From the NCBI RefSeq assembly GCF_001311925.1, contig NZ_BBCG01000005.1, positions 50,359 to 114,358 on the forward strand: a DNA stretch of 64,000 bases. Reading direction: 5' to 3'. Source of the DNA: Cellulosilyticum ruminicola JCM 14822 (GTDB lineage: Bacteria > Bacillota > Clostridia > Lachnospirales > Cellulosilyticaceae). Of the stretch, positions 30,301 to 42,200 are shown piece after piece. The notes under the pieces are model-generated. The model was given only the letters and a program-made list of their open reading frames with translations. It had not been told where the DNA came from and made no database searches. The stretch's first letter is position 1. The number at the start of each line of letters is the position of its first letter. Made by a program: the position numbers and the translations under genes.

Positions 30301-33289
30301 CAAAAGGATATGTTGGTAAGCTAATTTTGACTGGCTTAATAGATGTATATAATTGTTCCCAGTTTACAGTTCCACCTTGAACCCAGAATTCTAATACTTT
30401 GCTATAAGCCCCTGCTGCTATCCATTTACCAATAAGCTCTTTTGCTTCAGAATCTTTAATAAATTTAGTAACTTCACTATCATGTTTTATATGGCCTCTA
30501 TATAAAGTTACTTCGTTCACTTCATCTACGATAAATTGATCTAACTTATTACTTAAATCCTTAATGCTATTTACTGTAAATGCAACTCTTTCTTCTTTTG
30601 CTTCACGTCCAACTTGTAATGTATAAGCTATACTGCTTAAATCATTATTTGTTAATTGACGTTCACTAATTGCTTGTTTTAACTCACTAGCAACTACTTT
30701 TAATTTTTCTTCTGTCTTAGCAGATAATACAATCAATTTTTCATTTGCTTTAGTATCTGTAGTAATTGCATGTTCTGGTATATATTCTTCTAAAATCATA
30801 TATGCATTTGAACCACCAGCTCCAAAACTACTTATACTTGCAATAAGTTTTGCTTCTTTTTGATCAATAATTGGTCTCTTCCATTCTTGTACTTCTCTTT
30901 GTACTTTAAATGGTGTTTGTGCAAATTCAATATTAGGATTAAGTACTTCTGAATGTAATGATGGTACTAGCTTCTTATGCTTCATTTGAAGTAAAACTTT
31001 TGTAATACCAGCTATACCAGATGCACTTTCTGTATGACCAATATTAGACTTAATTGAACCTATTGCGCAATATTGTCTTTCACTAGTATAAGCTTCAAAA
31101 CTTCTCTTTAATCCTTCTATTTCTATAGGGTCACCTAATGCTGTTCCTGTTCCATGAGCCTCTACATAACTAATTGCTCTTGGATTAATACCAGATGCTT
31201 TAATTGCTCTATCTATTACATTCTTTTGAGCTTTTAAATTAGGTACAGTATAGCCATTAGTTTTTCCACCATGATTAATTGCTATTGATTTGATAACACC
31301 ATAAATTTGATCATTATCTTCAATGGCTCTCTCTAATGGTTTCAATAAAACTGCTCCTACACCTTCTCCTGGTACATATCCGTCTCCACCTTCACCAAAT
31401 GTTCTGCAACGTCCATCAGATGCCACAAAATTAGTTATTGATAAATACTTATTTGGATGAATTGATAAGTTCACACCACCTGCTATTGCCATTTCACATC
31501 CATTTGTTCTAATGCTTTGACAAGCTAATTGGATAGCTGTTAATGATGATGAACACATTGTGTCTAATGCAATACTTGGTCCGTGTAAATTAAATACATA
31601 AGATACCCTATTAGCAATAGAAGAAATATTACCTGAAACAGTTACATTATTGCCTTTTGCCTGTTGTTGTGCACCATATAATTGATATTCTTCATACATT
31701 ACTCCTACAAAGACACCAACATTTCCTTCTAATCCATTCTTACTGTATTTACTTAATGAACTTCTTGTATAACCTGCATCTTCAATTGTTTCGTAAGCAC
31801 ATTGTAAGAATAATCGTTCTTGAGGGTCCATGATTCCTGCGTCACGTGGTGAAATATTAAAGAATAATGGATCAAATTTATCTACATCTTCTAAGAATCC
31901 GCCCCACTTACTGCTTGTCTTACCTGGAGTATTCTTATTAGCATCATAGTAATTTGTATAATCCCAACGTTCTTTAGGTATTTCAGTAATGCAATCTTTT
32001 CCATCTAATAATTCTTTCCAAAGCTCTTCAATGTTATTAGCGCCTGGATATTTTCCTGATATACCAATAATAGCTATATCATACGCTTCATCATTTCTAT
32101 TAATTGTTCTATTAGCTGCTTGTGTTCTCTTTCTTACCTTAATATTAGAAGTATTTTGTGCTGCAGTTTCTTTTGGTTTAATTGTATTTTCTACTACTTT
32201 TACAACTTCTTCTGTAACTTCTTTAGGACCTACTATTTCATTAAGTCTTTCTTTATGATTTTCTACAAAGTATGTTACTAATTCATTTACTGTTTGGTAT
32301 TCAAAGAACAATGTCTTTGGTAAATCACCAAATGTTTTTTCTAATTCCTGAGTTAAATCCATAATTATTACTGAATCAATACCATACTCTTCAAATTGTG
32401 CAGTATCATTTATTTTTTCTACTGGCATCTTAAGAACACCAGCTATAATTTCCTTAATATACTTGCTAGATTCTTCTTTAATATCTACAGGTTTAACTAC
32501 TTTTTGTACAACAGGTGTTTCTTTTATTACTGTATTTACTACTTTTTCTTGTTGCATACTTGTTATTTCTTTTGTCACAAGTCCACTTAAGTACACCTTA
32601 ACATTTCCTGTTCCATCACATAACTTAATGCAACATCTATTAGCAGTATCCTTCGTAATATATGCCCACATACTTGTACTTAAATCACCATATATCTCTA
32701 CTGCTTCTACTGATACTGGAATAGCTATTTGTTGTTTTCCTTCATAAATATTAAATCCAATGCATGCATGAATTGCACCATCTATTAAGCTTGGATGTAA
32801 TGTGTATTCTGTAAAATCATTCATACATTCTTCTGCTAATTCAACTCTAGCAAGTATGCATTCTTCACCCACATACATTTGTTGAATTACCTTAAACGTA
32901 TTACCATAAGCAATACCGTTTTGTTTAAAGAACTCATAACATTGACTAGCTGAAATTTCTTCTAGTTTATGTAATTCTTTGATTTGTTGAATTGATACTT
33001 TTTCAACTTCTTTAAGAGGAACAACTATACCTTTTCCATCACAATATACTCTAAGCTCTTCTTTATTGCTATCTTCATACATCTCAAAGTATAGTACATC
33101 ATTACTTTCTAATCCTATAGCAATATTTAATCGTTGTGCTTCCTTACATGTAAATGGATATCTCCAATTAATACCTTGTAATCTTATATCTAATTCTTTT
33201 CCAACAATATTTTGAGCTCCTGCTTTTATTGCTGTATATGCCATTTCTAAATATGCCGCACCTGGTAATACTTCTTTACCTTTTATCAC
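27335..33289 (-). CDS. PKS2 fragment 4: DH-ACP / KS-DH-KR-ACP / start of KS
   Basis: This fragment has 1984 residues: rest of DH-G ~1-245 (IKGKEVLPG, HPSLIDGAIHA); ACP-G with Ser ~303 (YGIDSVIIM), so module G has no KR; KS-H ~403-833 (DTMCSSS, EAHGTGTALGD); DH-H ~1015-1295 (DHQIGENSVLPG, where the motif Gly is Glu; HPSLIDGAIHA); KR-H ~1300-1710 (GGMGGLG, IHSAGLVRD with the B-type Asp, Tyr in QSDYATANGFMD); ACP-H Ser ~1778; and the first ~110 residues of KS-I. Both ends are one-base breaks inside domains (33320-33322 and 27406-27407), so the start at 33289 is not a true initiation site. Confidence 0.88.
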   Translation of the reverse strand: MIKGKEVLPGAAYLEMAYTAIKAGAQNIVGKELDIRLQGINWRYPFTCKEAQRLNIAIGLESNDVLYFEMYEDSNKEELRVYCDGKGIVVPLKEVEKVSIQQIKELHKLEEISASQCYEFFKQNGIAYGNTFKVIQQMYVGEECILARVELAEECMNDFTEYTLHPSLIDGAIHACIGFNIYEGKQQIAIPVSVEAVEIYGDLSTSMWAYITKDTANRCCIKLCDGTGNVKVYLSGLVTKEITSMQQEKVVNTVIKETPVVQKVVKPVDIKEESSKYIKEIIAGVLKMPVEKINDTAQFEEYGIDSVIIMDLTQELEKTFGDLPKTLFFEYQTVNELVTYFVENHKERLNEIVGPKEVTEEVVKVVENTIKPKETAAQNTSNIKVRKRTQAANRTINRNDEAYDIAIIGISGKYPGANNIEELWKELLDGKDCITEIPKERWDYTNYYDANKNTPGKTSSKWGGFLEDVDKFDPLFFNISPRDAGIMDPQERLFLQCAYETIEDAGYTRSSLSKYSKNGLEGNVGVFVGVMYEEYQLYGAQQQAKGNNVTVSGNISSIANRVSYVFNLHGPSIALDTMCSSSLTAIQLACQSIRTNGCEMAIAGGVNLSIHPNKYLSITNFVASDGRCRTFGEGGDGYVPGEGVGAVLLKPLERAIEDNDQIYGVIKSIAINHGGKTNGYTVPNLKAQKNVIDRAIKASGINPRAISYVEAHGTGTALGDPIEIEGLKRSFEAYTSERQYCAIGSIKSNIGHTESASGIAGITKVLLQMKHKKLVPSLHSEVLNPNIEFAQTPFKVQREVQEWKRPIIDQKEAKLIASISSFGAGGSNAYMILEEYIPEHAITTDTKANEKLIVLSAKTEEKLKVVASELKQAISERQLTNNDLSSIAYTLQVGREAKEERVAFTVNSIKDLSNKLDQFIVDEVNEVTLYRGHIKHDSEVTKFIKDSEAKELIGKWIAAGAYSKVLEFWVQGGTVNWEQLYTSIKPVKISLPTYPFEKERFWIVGDQVNNSVGSYQMLHPVVHRNTSNVLEQKYMTSFNGNEFFLADHQIGENSVLPGAVYLEMVYEAVKLAVKEAVKGKYSIKIEEVRWRNPFIAEENHEINIGFSLLSETELSFKIYSVVREDIQKVYCEGKVVLGAKQSSTLIDIEAIKANCKQREMSKQVCYSMFSANGINYGKAHQVVENIQVGNKQLLAKIKLPECLEDTFEEYALHPSLIDGAIHASIGFTDEEYSKLDIPYALDCIKVYQALSKEMWVHTVILDNNKYDITVCNEVGEVSVQIQGLVLKEMPEIKIAGNGTFIYTPSLVPYEQKQSMTKQFTEHLVFIYGTKDKYDLTNLDGKVTYYKVDENEIAKSYEESSIQLFNIVKTKLASHLKADLLVQVVVLKTTPALAMYEGLLGMIKTAQSENSKVHAQLITIEGDVSEREIVEDIKQSALNVEVGKLLYKANRCYTYEWKEENVTSSIQKPWKEKGTYVITGGMGGLGITFAKEIVSSIQSGQVILLGRSALNANKEEQLKSLNRGKVQVAYKQVDLTQGAKLKTVIEDVINQYGDINGVIHSAGLVRDNVILKKQAEDLKAVLTPKVTGLVNIDEVTKECNLDFLAVFSSIASINGNMGQSDYATANGFMDAYGTYRNNLVKAQKRSGQTYVFNWPLWKDGGMQIPDAIVTTLKDSYGMAPLTNKSGIKAFYDVIAAKIPQALVIEGNDTKVEEKLIAQLNQVASNITKETISKPKVQEIRIERNEKLKRKAVNYIKELVSDVLKLAASKIDASAPLEDYGIDSVMIMDLTSQLEKVFGELPKTLFFEYQTIDALTEYFLQNYRDQLYEILSINEVIEEVAVSEEVRADEVEEADDYRIGLNSRLIKATSTSQDEESLDMAIIGISGRYPSARNVNELWEALKAGKDCVTEIPKERWDYRKYYDKNRNVPGKVCTKWGGFIDDVDMFDPLFFNISPREAEIMDHKKDYSYSVLMKQCKMQDIQKKN
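27406..27407 (-). other. Frameshift site 4 (PKS2 KS-I)
   Basis: ATG GAC CAC AAG AAA replaces the invariant KS stretch MDPQERLFLQCAYET. One more C (CCC for CC) restores it. Confidence 0.85.
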
Positions 33290-33297
33290 ATGATCTC

Positions 33298-36200
33298 TTA
33301 AGAAAAATTCACTTCCATCAAACTACTACCATAACGTTGCTCTGTTACATCAGAAATATTGTATTGAACAAGTGGATGCATCATATTTCCAATGAGCTTA
33401 TTAGTTTGTTCTACTAATTGATAATTAGGTGTAATATCTATCCAATATTTCTCTTCTTCAAATGGATAAGTTGGTAAACTCATCTTACTTGGTTTGCTGT
33501 TACCATACATTAAGTTCCAATCAATATCTATTCCCTTAACCCATAAGTCTAGGAATTTATCATATTGTTTGTCTTTAATCCATTCATTAATAACATACTT
33601 GATGTCCTCATATTGAATAACATCTAATACTTCTTTAGCACTACTTGCTTGTGTTCGATAGCATCCTGGAATATAATCTTTTCCTTCTATAAATGATGTA
33701 AGTTTTTCTTGTAGCTCTTTAAGATTATTTACTATAAATGCTATTCTTATATTTAATCCTTCACGTCCAACTTGAAGTGTATATGCAATATTTAATAAAT
33801 CTGCATCACTAAATTGTTGTTGTTCTAATTTATGTTTAAATCTCTCTGCTACAACCATTAATCTTTCTTCTGTTTTTGCAGATAATACTATAACTTTAGC
33901 TTCTTGTTCTTTTACATTTACATTATTTTTTGGTTGCATATATTCTTCAATAATGAGATGTGCATTTGAACCTCCAGCTCCAAAGCTACTAATACCAGCT
34001 CTTAATGGTTGTTCTTTATCTTGAACCACTGGACGTTTCCAATCTGCTAGCTCTTGTTGTACCTTAAATGGTGTTTCTGCAAAATTAATATTAGGATTTA
34101 ACTGTGCAGAATGTAATGATGGTACTAACTTCTTATGTTTTAATTGTAATAAGATTTTCGTAATACCAGCTATACCTGATGCACTTTCTGTATGTCCTAT
34201 ATTAGATTTAATTGATCCAATTGCACAGTATTGTTTTTCTGCTCCATAATTTCCAAATGCTTTGTTTAAACTATCTATTTCTATTGGATCTCCTAATGCA
34301 GTTCCAGTACCATGTGCTTCTATATAGCTAATTGTACGAGGATTAATACCTGATTCATTAATAGCTTTTTCAATGACATTTTTTTGAGCTTTTACATTAG
34401 GTACTGTATATCCATTTGTTTTGCCACCATGATTGATAGCTATACCTTTAATTACACCATAAATATGGTCACCATCTTGAATTGCTCTATCTAATGGTTT
34501 AAGTAAGATTGCTCCAACACCTTCACCTGGAACATAGCCATCGCCATCTTTTCCAAATGTTCTACAACGTCCATCACTAGATACAAATTTACCTTGGCCT
34601 AATGCAACATATTTATTAGGATGTACTGATAAATTCACACCACCCGCAATAGCTAACTCACACTCATTAGTTCTTATACTTTGACAAGCTAGATAAATAG
34701 CTGTTAGTGATGATGAACACATTGTATCTAATGCAATACTTGGTCCATGTAAATTAAATGTATATGATACTCTATTAGCAATAGACGATGGATTGCCACC
34801 TAATGCTACATTAATACCTTTTTGTTGCTCTTGAGCACCATAAAGTTGATACTCTTCATACATTACACCTACGAAGACTCCCACATTTCCTTCAAGGCCA
34901 TTAGTCTTGTATTGACTTAAGGATTCTTTTGTATAACCTGCATCTTCAATTGTTTCATATGCACATTGTAAGAATAATCTTTCCTGTGGATCAATTTTCT
35001 CTACTGCACTTGGAGAAATATTAAAGAATAATGGATCAAACTTATCTATACCGTCTATAAAGCCGCCCCATTTACTGCAAGCTTTACCTTTCGCATTTCT
35101 ATCTGGATCATAATATTTACTATAATCCCATCTATCTTTTGGAATCTCTGTAATACAATCTTGACCATTTGCTAAAACATTCCATAACTCTTCTACATTA
35201 TTAGCACCTGGATATTTTCCTGCTAAACCTATAATAGCAATGTCTTGTTGTTTAGCTAATACTGAACCTTTTACATTCATTCTTGAATGTTTTTTCATCT
35301 TAATTGGTGCTGCATCTGTTAATTCTAAGCTAATTTCTTCTGTAGTTTCTTCTGTGGTTTCATTTGCAACTGCTTGTGTTTTAGGCATCAATAACTCATT
35401 AATTACGTTTGCAAAGTTTTCAATAAAGTACTTAGTAACTTCTGCTATTGTTTGGCATTCAAAGAAAATAGTTTTAGATATTTCTCCAAATGTTTTCTCT
35501 AATTCACTTGTAAGTTGCATAATCATTACAGAGTCAATACCATAATCTTCAAATTGCTTATTAATATCCACTTTATTTGGTGATAATTTAATGATATCTG
35601 CTACAACCTTCTTAATATAATTCTGTGTTCTTATTCTGATATCTTCATCCACTCTAGCAGTCTTAGTTTGAGCATTATTTAATTTGCTTAATTTTGAATT
35701 TTGCTGTGTTTCAAATAATGTTCTTCTAAGCTTAGATGCTTTACCCTGTACAACTAATACTTGATTTTCCTCTGTATTTAATACTTCATAGAATGCTTGT
35801 AATCCTACCGTTGTTTCTAATGTAGACATTCCCAACTTTTCTTGTAATGCTGTAACAATACGCTTATCAATATTCATTCCACCATTATTCCATAATGGCC
35901 AGTTAATAGAGTAAGCACGACCTTGACGTTTACCTAATTTGGTTAGTTGGTTACGATATGCACAATATGCATCCATGAAACCATTTGCTGCTGCATAATC
36001 ACTTTGTCCTATATTTCCTTTGATGCCTGTAATTGAAGAAAATGCTATAAATAAGTCAAGTTTTAAGTCTTTTGTTGCCTTATCTAAATTAACAATTCCT
36101 TTTACCTTTGGTCCTAAGACTTTCTTATACTCATCTTCTGTCTTCTTAATTATTAAATGATCTTTAATTATGCCTGCACTATGAATAATTCCATTAATAT

Positions 36201-39200
36201 TACCATATTCATTAACAACTTCTTGAATAGTTTGTGTAACTTCTCTTTCACTTGTTACATCTACTTGTTTGTATGTTACTTCTATACCTTTTCTTTCTAA
36301 ATCAGCAAGTTTTTCTTGATATTGTTGGCTTAAACGTGAACGACCTAATAATATAACTTTTCCACTACTAATATGCTTTGTAATTTCTTTAGCAAAGATA
36401 TAGCCTAAGCCTCCCATACCTCCTGTGATAAGATAAATGCCATTTTCTTTCCAAGGTATTCCATTTTCTTTTATTATTCCTTTAAATTCTTTCCAGCTTT
36501 GTACATAAGACTCATTGTTTATATAAATTAGTTTATTATATCTAGACTCTAAACTAGCGTTATATACGTTATGAGCTATTTTGTCTTTATTATCTATTTC
36601 TCTTATTCCTACAAACTGAACACTTACATTAGGATTTTCTAAGCTTGCTGTTTCAATAAGTCCGAGAAGACCTTCATATGTTTGAAGTGCTTCTACTTCT
36701 TCTAATACTAAAATTTGAATTAATACTTTCTTAGTTACCTTTGTATTTAAACATTCTTTAAGATTATTAAAGATTTCAAGGCAAGCTTCCTCATAACTAT
36801 GTGCCAAGTCTTCTACATCTACTTTTTGATATGTAAAATGGCATTTTGTAAATAGCTTATTAAGTTCTGCACTTAAGTCATAGTTATTAGTTAAACCATA
36901 TGCAAACACATAATGTTCTTCAGCTGAGATCTCATTTATTGCAGCTGCTGTATGCTTAATCCACTCTGATTTCCAAAGCATTACAGAAGTATTGTTTACT
37001 TTATAATCTGTAATTGATTTAGTTACTAAACTACCAAGTTCTACTTTTAAAGCTCCTTGTGAATCATATAATTTAATGTTACATTCATTAGCTCTGACTT
37101 CCACTATATGTGCCCACATATTTTCTTCTAATGCGCCATATACTTTTACTTTATTTACTGTAAATGGTATGCCTACATTTTCTAAATTATTGTGGATTGA
37201 TAATCCCACACTTCCATGAATAGCACCATCTATTAAACTTGGATGTAATGTATATTGTTTAAAGCTTCCTTTTAATTGATCTGGTAATTGTAACTGAACT
37301 AAAAGACTGTTTTGTCCACAATAAATATTCTTAACTACTTTATGAGATAATCCATAATTAATGCCATTCTTACTTAATACTTTATAACAATCTTCTGCAC
37401 TAATCTCTTCTTCATTACATTCTTGCTTAATGCTTTCAATATCTACAATTTTTTCACTGTCTTTTCTATCTATTGTTGCTATTCCCTCACAGTAAATCTT
37501 TTGTCCATTGTTTTCTACTCTTGCATCATATACTTCAAATCTTAATTCTGTATCACTTACTAATTCTAGTGAAATATTTACTTCTTGACTCTCATCACAA
37601 ACTAAAGGATATCTCCAAATAATTTCCTCTAAGTTGATGCTATATTCACTTTCAATAGTATTATTAATTGCTTCTTTAATAGCAATATAAGCCATTTCTA
37701 GATAGGCAGCTCCAGGTAATATTTTTCTTCCGCCAACTTTATGATCTGCTAAGAAGAATTCTTGTCCTGTAAATGCTGTTGTATATCTTTGTTCAAATAC
37801 ATCTGATGTATTCTTTTGAACAAGTGGATGAATCTGAGTTACATGTCCTAAACTATTAAAGTTCTTATCTGTTTCTATCCAATAATGTTCTTGTTCAAAT
37901 GGATATGTTGGTAAACTTATCTTCTTAGGAAGTTTTTTATTGTATAATAACTTCCACTCTACTTCTATTCCTTTTACCCATAACTCAATAAATTTTGTAT
38001 ATCGTTTTTGACTAATCCAAGACTTAATAACTTGTTTAATGTCTTCACTTTGAATAAATTTATTTATTTCTTCATATTGATTAATGCTACCTCTATAACA
38101 TTCTCCAATATAAGATTCATTATTAAGGAATAGTTGTAGTTTTTCTTTTAACTCTTCTATACTCTTAACTACAAATGCTATTCTTTCTTCCATTGCTTCA
38201 CGACCAGTTTGAAGTGTATAAGCAATGTTTACTAAGTCATTATTATCAAACTTAGACTTCTCTATTACTTCTTTTAAATTAGCTACTTGTAATTTTAAAC
38301 GTTCTTCTGTTTTTGCTGATAAGACGATTATATATTCTTTAAACTCGCCTACTTCATTATGACTATATGTATCTGTGTACTCTTGTAAGATCAGATGCGC
38401 ATTAGAACCACCTGCGCCAAAGCTACTTATACCTGCTGTGAGCTTCTCTGTTTTTCCTTCTATAACAGGTCGCTTCCAATCTGTTAAGCTTCTTTGTACT
38501 TTAAATGGTGTATTGGCAAAATCTATATTAGTATTAAGTACTTCTGAATGTAATGATGGCACTAACTTACCATATTTCATTTGTAAAAGTACTTTTGTAA
38601 TGCCTGCAATACCTGATGCACTTTCTGTATGTCCTATATTAGATTTAATAGAACCAATTGCACAATATTGTTTATCACTTGTGTATTGTTTAAAGCTCTT
38701 ATTTAATGCATCTATTTCAATAGGATCACCTAATGCAGTTCCTGTTCCATGTGCTTCAATATAACTCATTTCACGTGGATTAATACCTGAAACTTTAATT
38801 GCTCTATTAATTACATTTTCCTGTGCTTTTAAGTTTGGCACTGTGAAACCATTAGTTTTTCCACCATGATTGATTTCTAATGCCTTAATTACACCATATA
38901 TTTGATCGCCATCTGCAATAGCTTGTTCTAATGGTTTTAATAAAACAGCTCCAACGCCTTCACCTGGTACATAGCCATCTCCGCCTTCACCAAATGTTTC
39001 ACAGCGACCTTTACTTGATACAAAATTACCCTGGCCTAGACCAATATACTTATTAGGATGAATAGATACATTAACACCACCAGCAATAGCCATTTCACAC
39101 TGTTCATTTCTAATGCTTTGACAAGCTAAACTAATTGCTGTTAATGATGATGAACACATTGTATCAACAGTCATACTTGGTCCATGTAAATTAAATGTAT

Positions 39201-42200
39201 AAGAAACACGGTTTGCTATAGATGATGGATTACCTGCTAAACAAATATTGTTACCTCTTAATTGTTCTTGAGCCCCATAAAGTTGGTACTCTTCATACAT
39301 TGCCCCAACAAAGACACCAATATTTCCTTCTAATCCATTTTTGTTATACTCACTCAATTCTTTTCTTGTGTATCCAGCATCTTGTATTGTTTGATAAGCA
39401 CATTCCAAGAATAATCTTTCTTGTGGATCCATGCGTTCTGCTTCTCTTGGAGAAATATTGAAGAATAGTGGATCAAATTCATCTACACCTTCTATAAATC
39501 CTCCCCATTTACTACGCACTTTACCTTCCTTGCCATTTGGATCGTAGTATTCTTCGAAGTTCCATCTTTCTTTTGGTATTTCAGTAATACAATCTTTACC
39601 TTCTGTTAGACTTCTCCATAATTCATCTAAATTATTAGCACCTGGATACTTACCAGCCAAACCAATAATAGCAATATCTAATGGTTGATCTGCACTTCTT
39701 AGTGTTACATTTCTACCAACTTTATTTTTCCTTTTTACTTTAAAGCCTTGGTTACTGCTTTCTAACACATTAGTTGCTTTTTCTTCTACTACTTCTCCTG
39801 CATTTACTACTATATCTAAGGCTTTAGCAAATTGTGCTTCATAGTTCTCTAATAAGTATTTGGTTAACTCTGCTATTGTCTGATATTCAAAGAATAATGT
39901 CTTTGGTAATTGACCAAATGTTAATTCTAATTGATCAGTCAATTGCATAACCATTACAGAGTCAATACCATATTTCTCTAATTGTGCTGACTCATCAATT
40001 TTATTTGGTGTTAACTTAATAATCTTAGAAACTATTTCTTTAATATAATTAACTGCTTTATCCTGTAAATCATCATGAGTACTTATGCTTACTTGAGTAT
40101 TAACTACTACCTCTTCAGATTCTTTTATCTCTCCATTAATTTGAGCAAGCAGTGTTCTTCTTAACTTAGAAGCCTCTCCTTCTACTACCATTACTTGTGT
40201 ATATGGTAATTCTAAGACATCATAAAATGCTTTAATACCTGTCTCAGTTTGCATTGGATGCATACCAAATTGTTTCTTAATGTCCTTACTTATGGCTTCA
40301 CTTACCTGCATACCACCTTCTGCCCAAAGTGGCCAATTAATTACATATGTTTGCCCTTTTCTTTGACCATTCTCAACTAATCTATTTCTATAACTTGCAT
40401 ACATGTCCATAAAGCCATTTGCAACTGCATAATCACTTTGTCCTATATTTCCATTTATGCTTGTAATAGATGAGAATAACATGATAAAGTCTACATCTAT
40501 GTTCTTAGTTGCTTTATCTAAGTTTTCAACACCTCGTACCTTAGGTGCTAATACTTGTTTAAACTCTTGTACTGATTTCTTAATGATTAATTGATCTTTA
40601 ATAACACCTGCACTATGTAAAATACCATTAATCTTACCGTATTCATTTACAATTTGATTTACTACCTTGGTCACACTATCTTCTTTAGATAAATCAGCTT
40701 GCTTATAAACTACTTGTCCATTTATTTCATCTAATACTGCTTTCTTAGCATTATCTAATTCAGAGCGACCTATTAAAATAACACGTGCTTTTTGATTTTT
40801 ATTTACAATCTCTTTAGCAAATAAAATACCAAGACCGCCCATTCCTCCTGTAATAACATATACACCATTTTCTCTCCATATTATGTTTTCAGATGTCTTC
40901 ACATTTTGTATTTCTTGCCATTTTACAGTATATCGTTTATCTCCACTATAAAGAATTTTAGCTTCACTAATGTTCTTACTACTTTCTTCTAATTTAGAAG
41001 CTAATACATTTGTATCTATATCATCTTCTACAACTAGAAGTTGTGTATAAATATTAGGATTTTCTCCTTGTACAGTTTTGATGAGTCCTAAAAGCCCCTC
41101 ATATACACTCATTTCAGCTTTTTGCTTAAGTACCACAACTTGTAATAATACTTTGCCTTGTATATGCGCTGCTTGCTTTTCCTTTATGAAATTGAATAAT
41201 TCAATTGCATCTTTTTCATAAGCATTAGCTAAATCATTTACATTTACCTTTGTATAACGAGCAACATCATATCCTAAACCTTTTATTAAATTAGATTTTT
41301 CATCGTCGCCATAAACTAATACGTATTTTTCATCAAATTGTTTTGTTTGGTTTTCTATTTCAGAAGCTGCTACCCAACTTGGTACATACATCACAGTATC
41401 TGTAGCTTGTAATCTCATTTTCTTAGTTGCTAAGCCTTTTAATCTAACTGCAACCTTACCACTTTCATCACATAATTCAATATTACATTTATCCATTTGA
41501 TTACTTGTAACATATACCCACATATTATCACTTAATGCATCATACACTTCTACGCTATCTAAGCTATATGGTACTTCAACTTTTTCTTCTTTTTCTTGAA
41601 GTCCCATACCTATACAACTTTGAATTGCACCATCAATTAAGCTTGGATGTAACATATATTCATTAAATGTTTCTTGTAATTGTTCTGGTAAATGAATATT
41701 GGTTAATACGCTTTGACTACCTGCATACATTTTTTCTATAACTTGATGTGCTACGCCATATGTAATATTGCCTTTCTTAAATACTTTATAGCACTCTTCT
41801 TTAGAAATTTCTTGTGATTTAAGGCTATTTTGAAGTGATTTAATATCTATACTTGGTGATTTTTCTTTATCAATTAAGCAAGCTTTTCCTTCACAATATC
41901 CCTTTTGAATATCATCTTCTACACTATATATATTGAATCTTAATTCTGTATCACTTAATGATTCAAGTGATATATTTATGCTATTTGCTTCACTATTTAC
42001 AAAAGGCATTCTCCAACAAATATCTTGTAACTTAATACTATAATTACCTTCTACTACATCTTTAACAGCTATTTTAACTGCTTGATATGCCATTTCTAAA
42101 TATGCTGCACCTGGTAAAACTTTTTCACCATTTATTACATGATCTGTTAAATAGAATTCTTCACCAGTAAATACAGTTGAATATTTTTGTTCAAATACAT

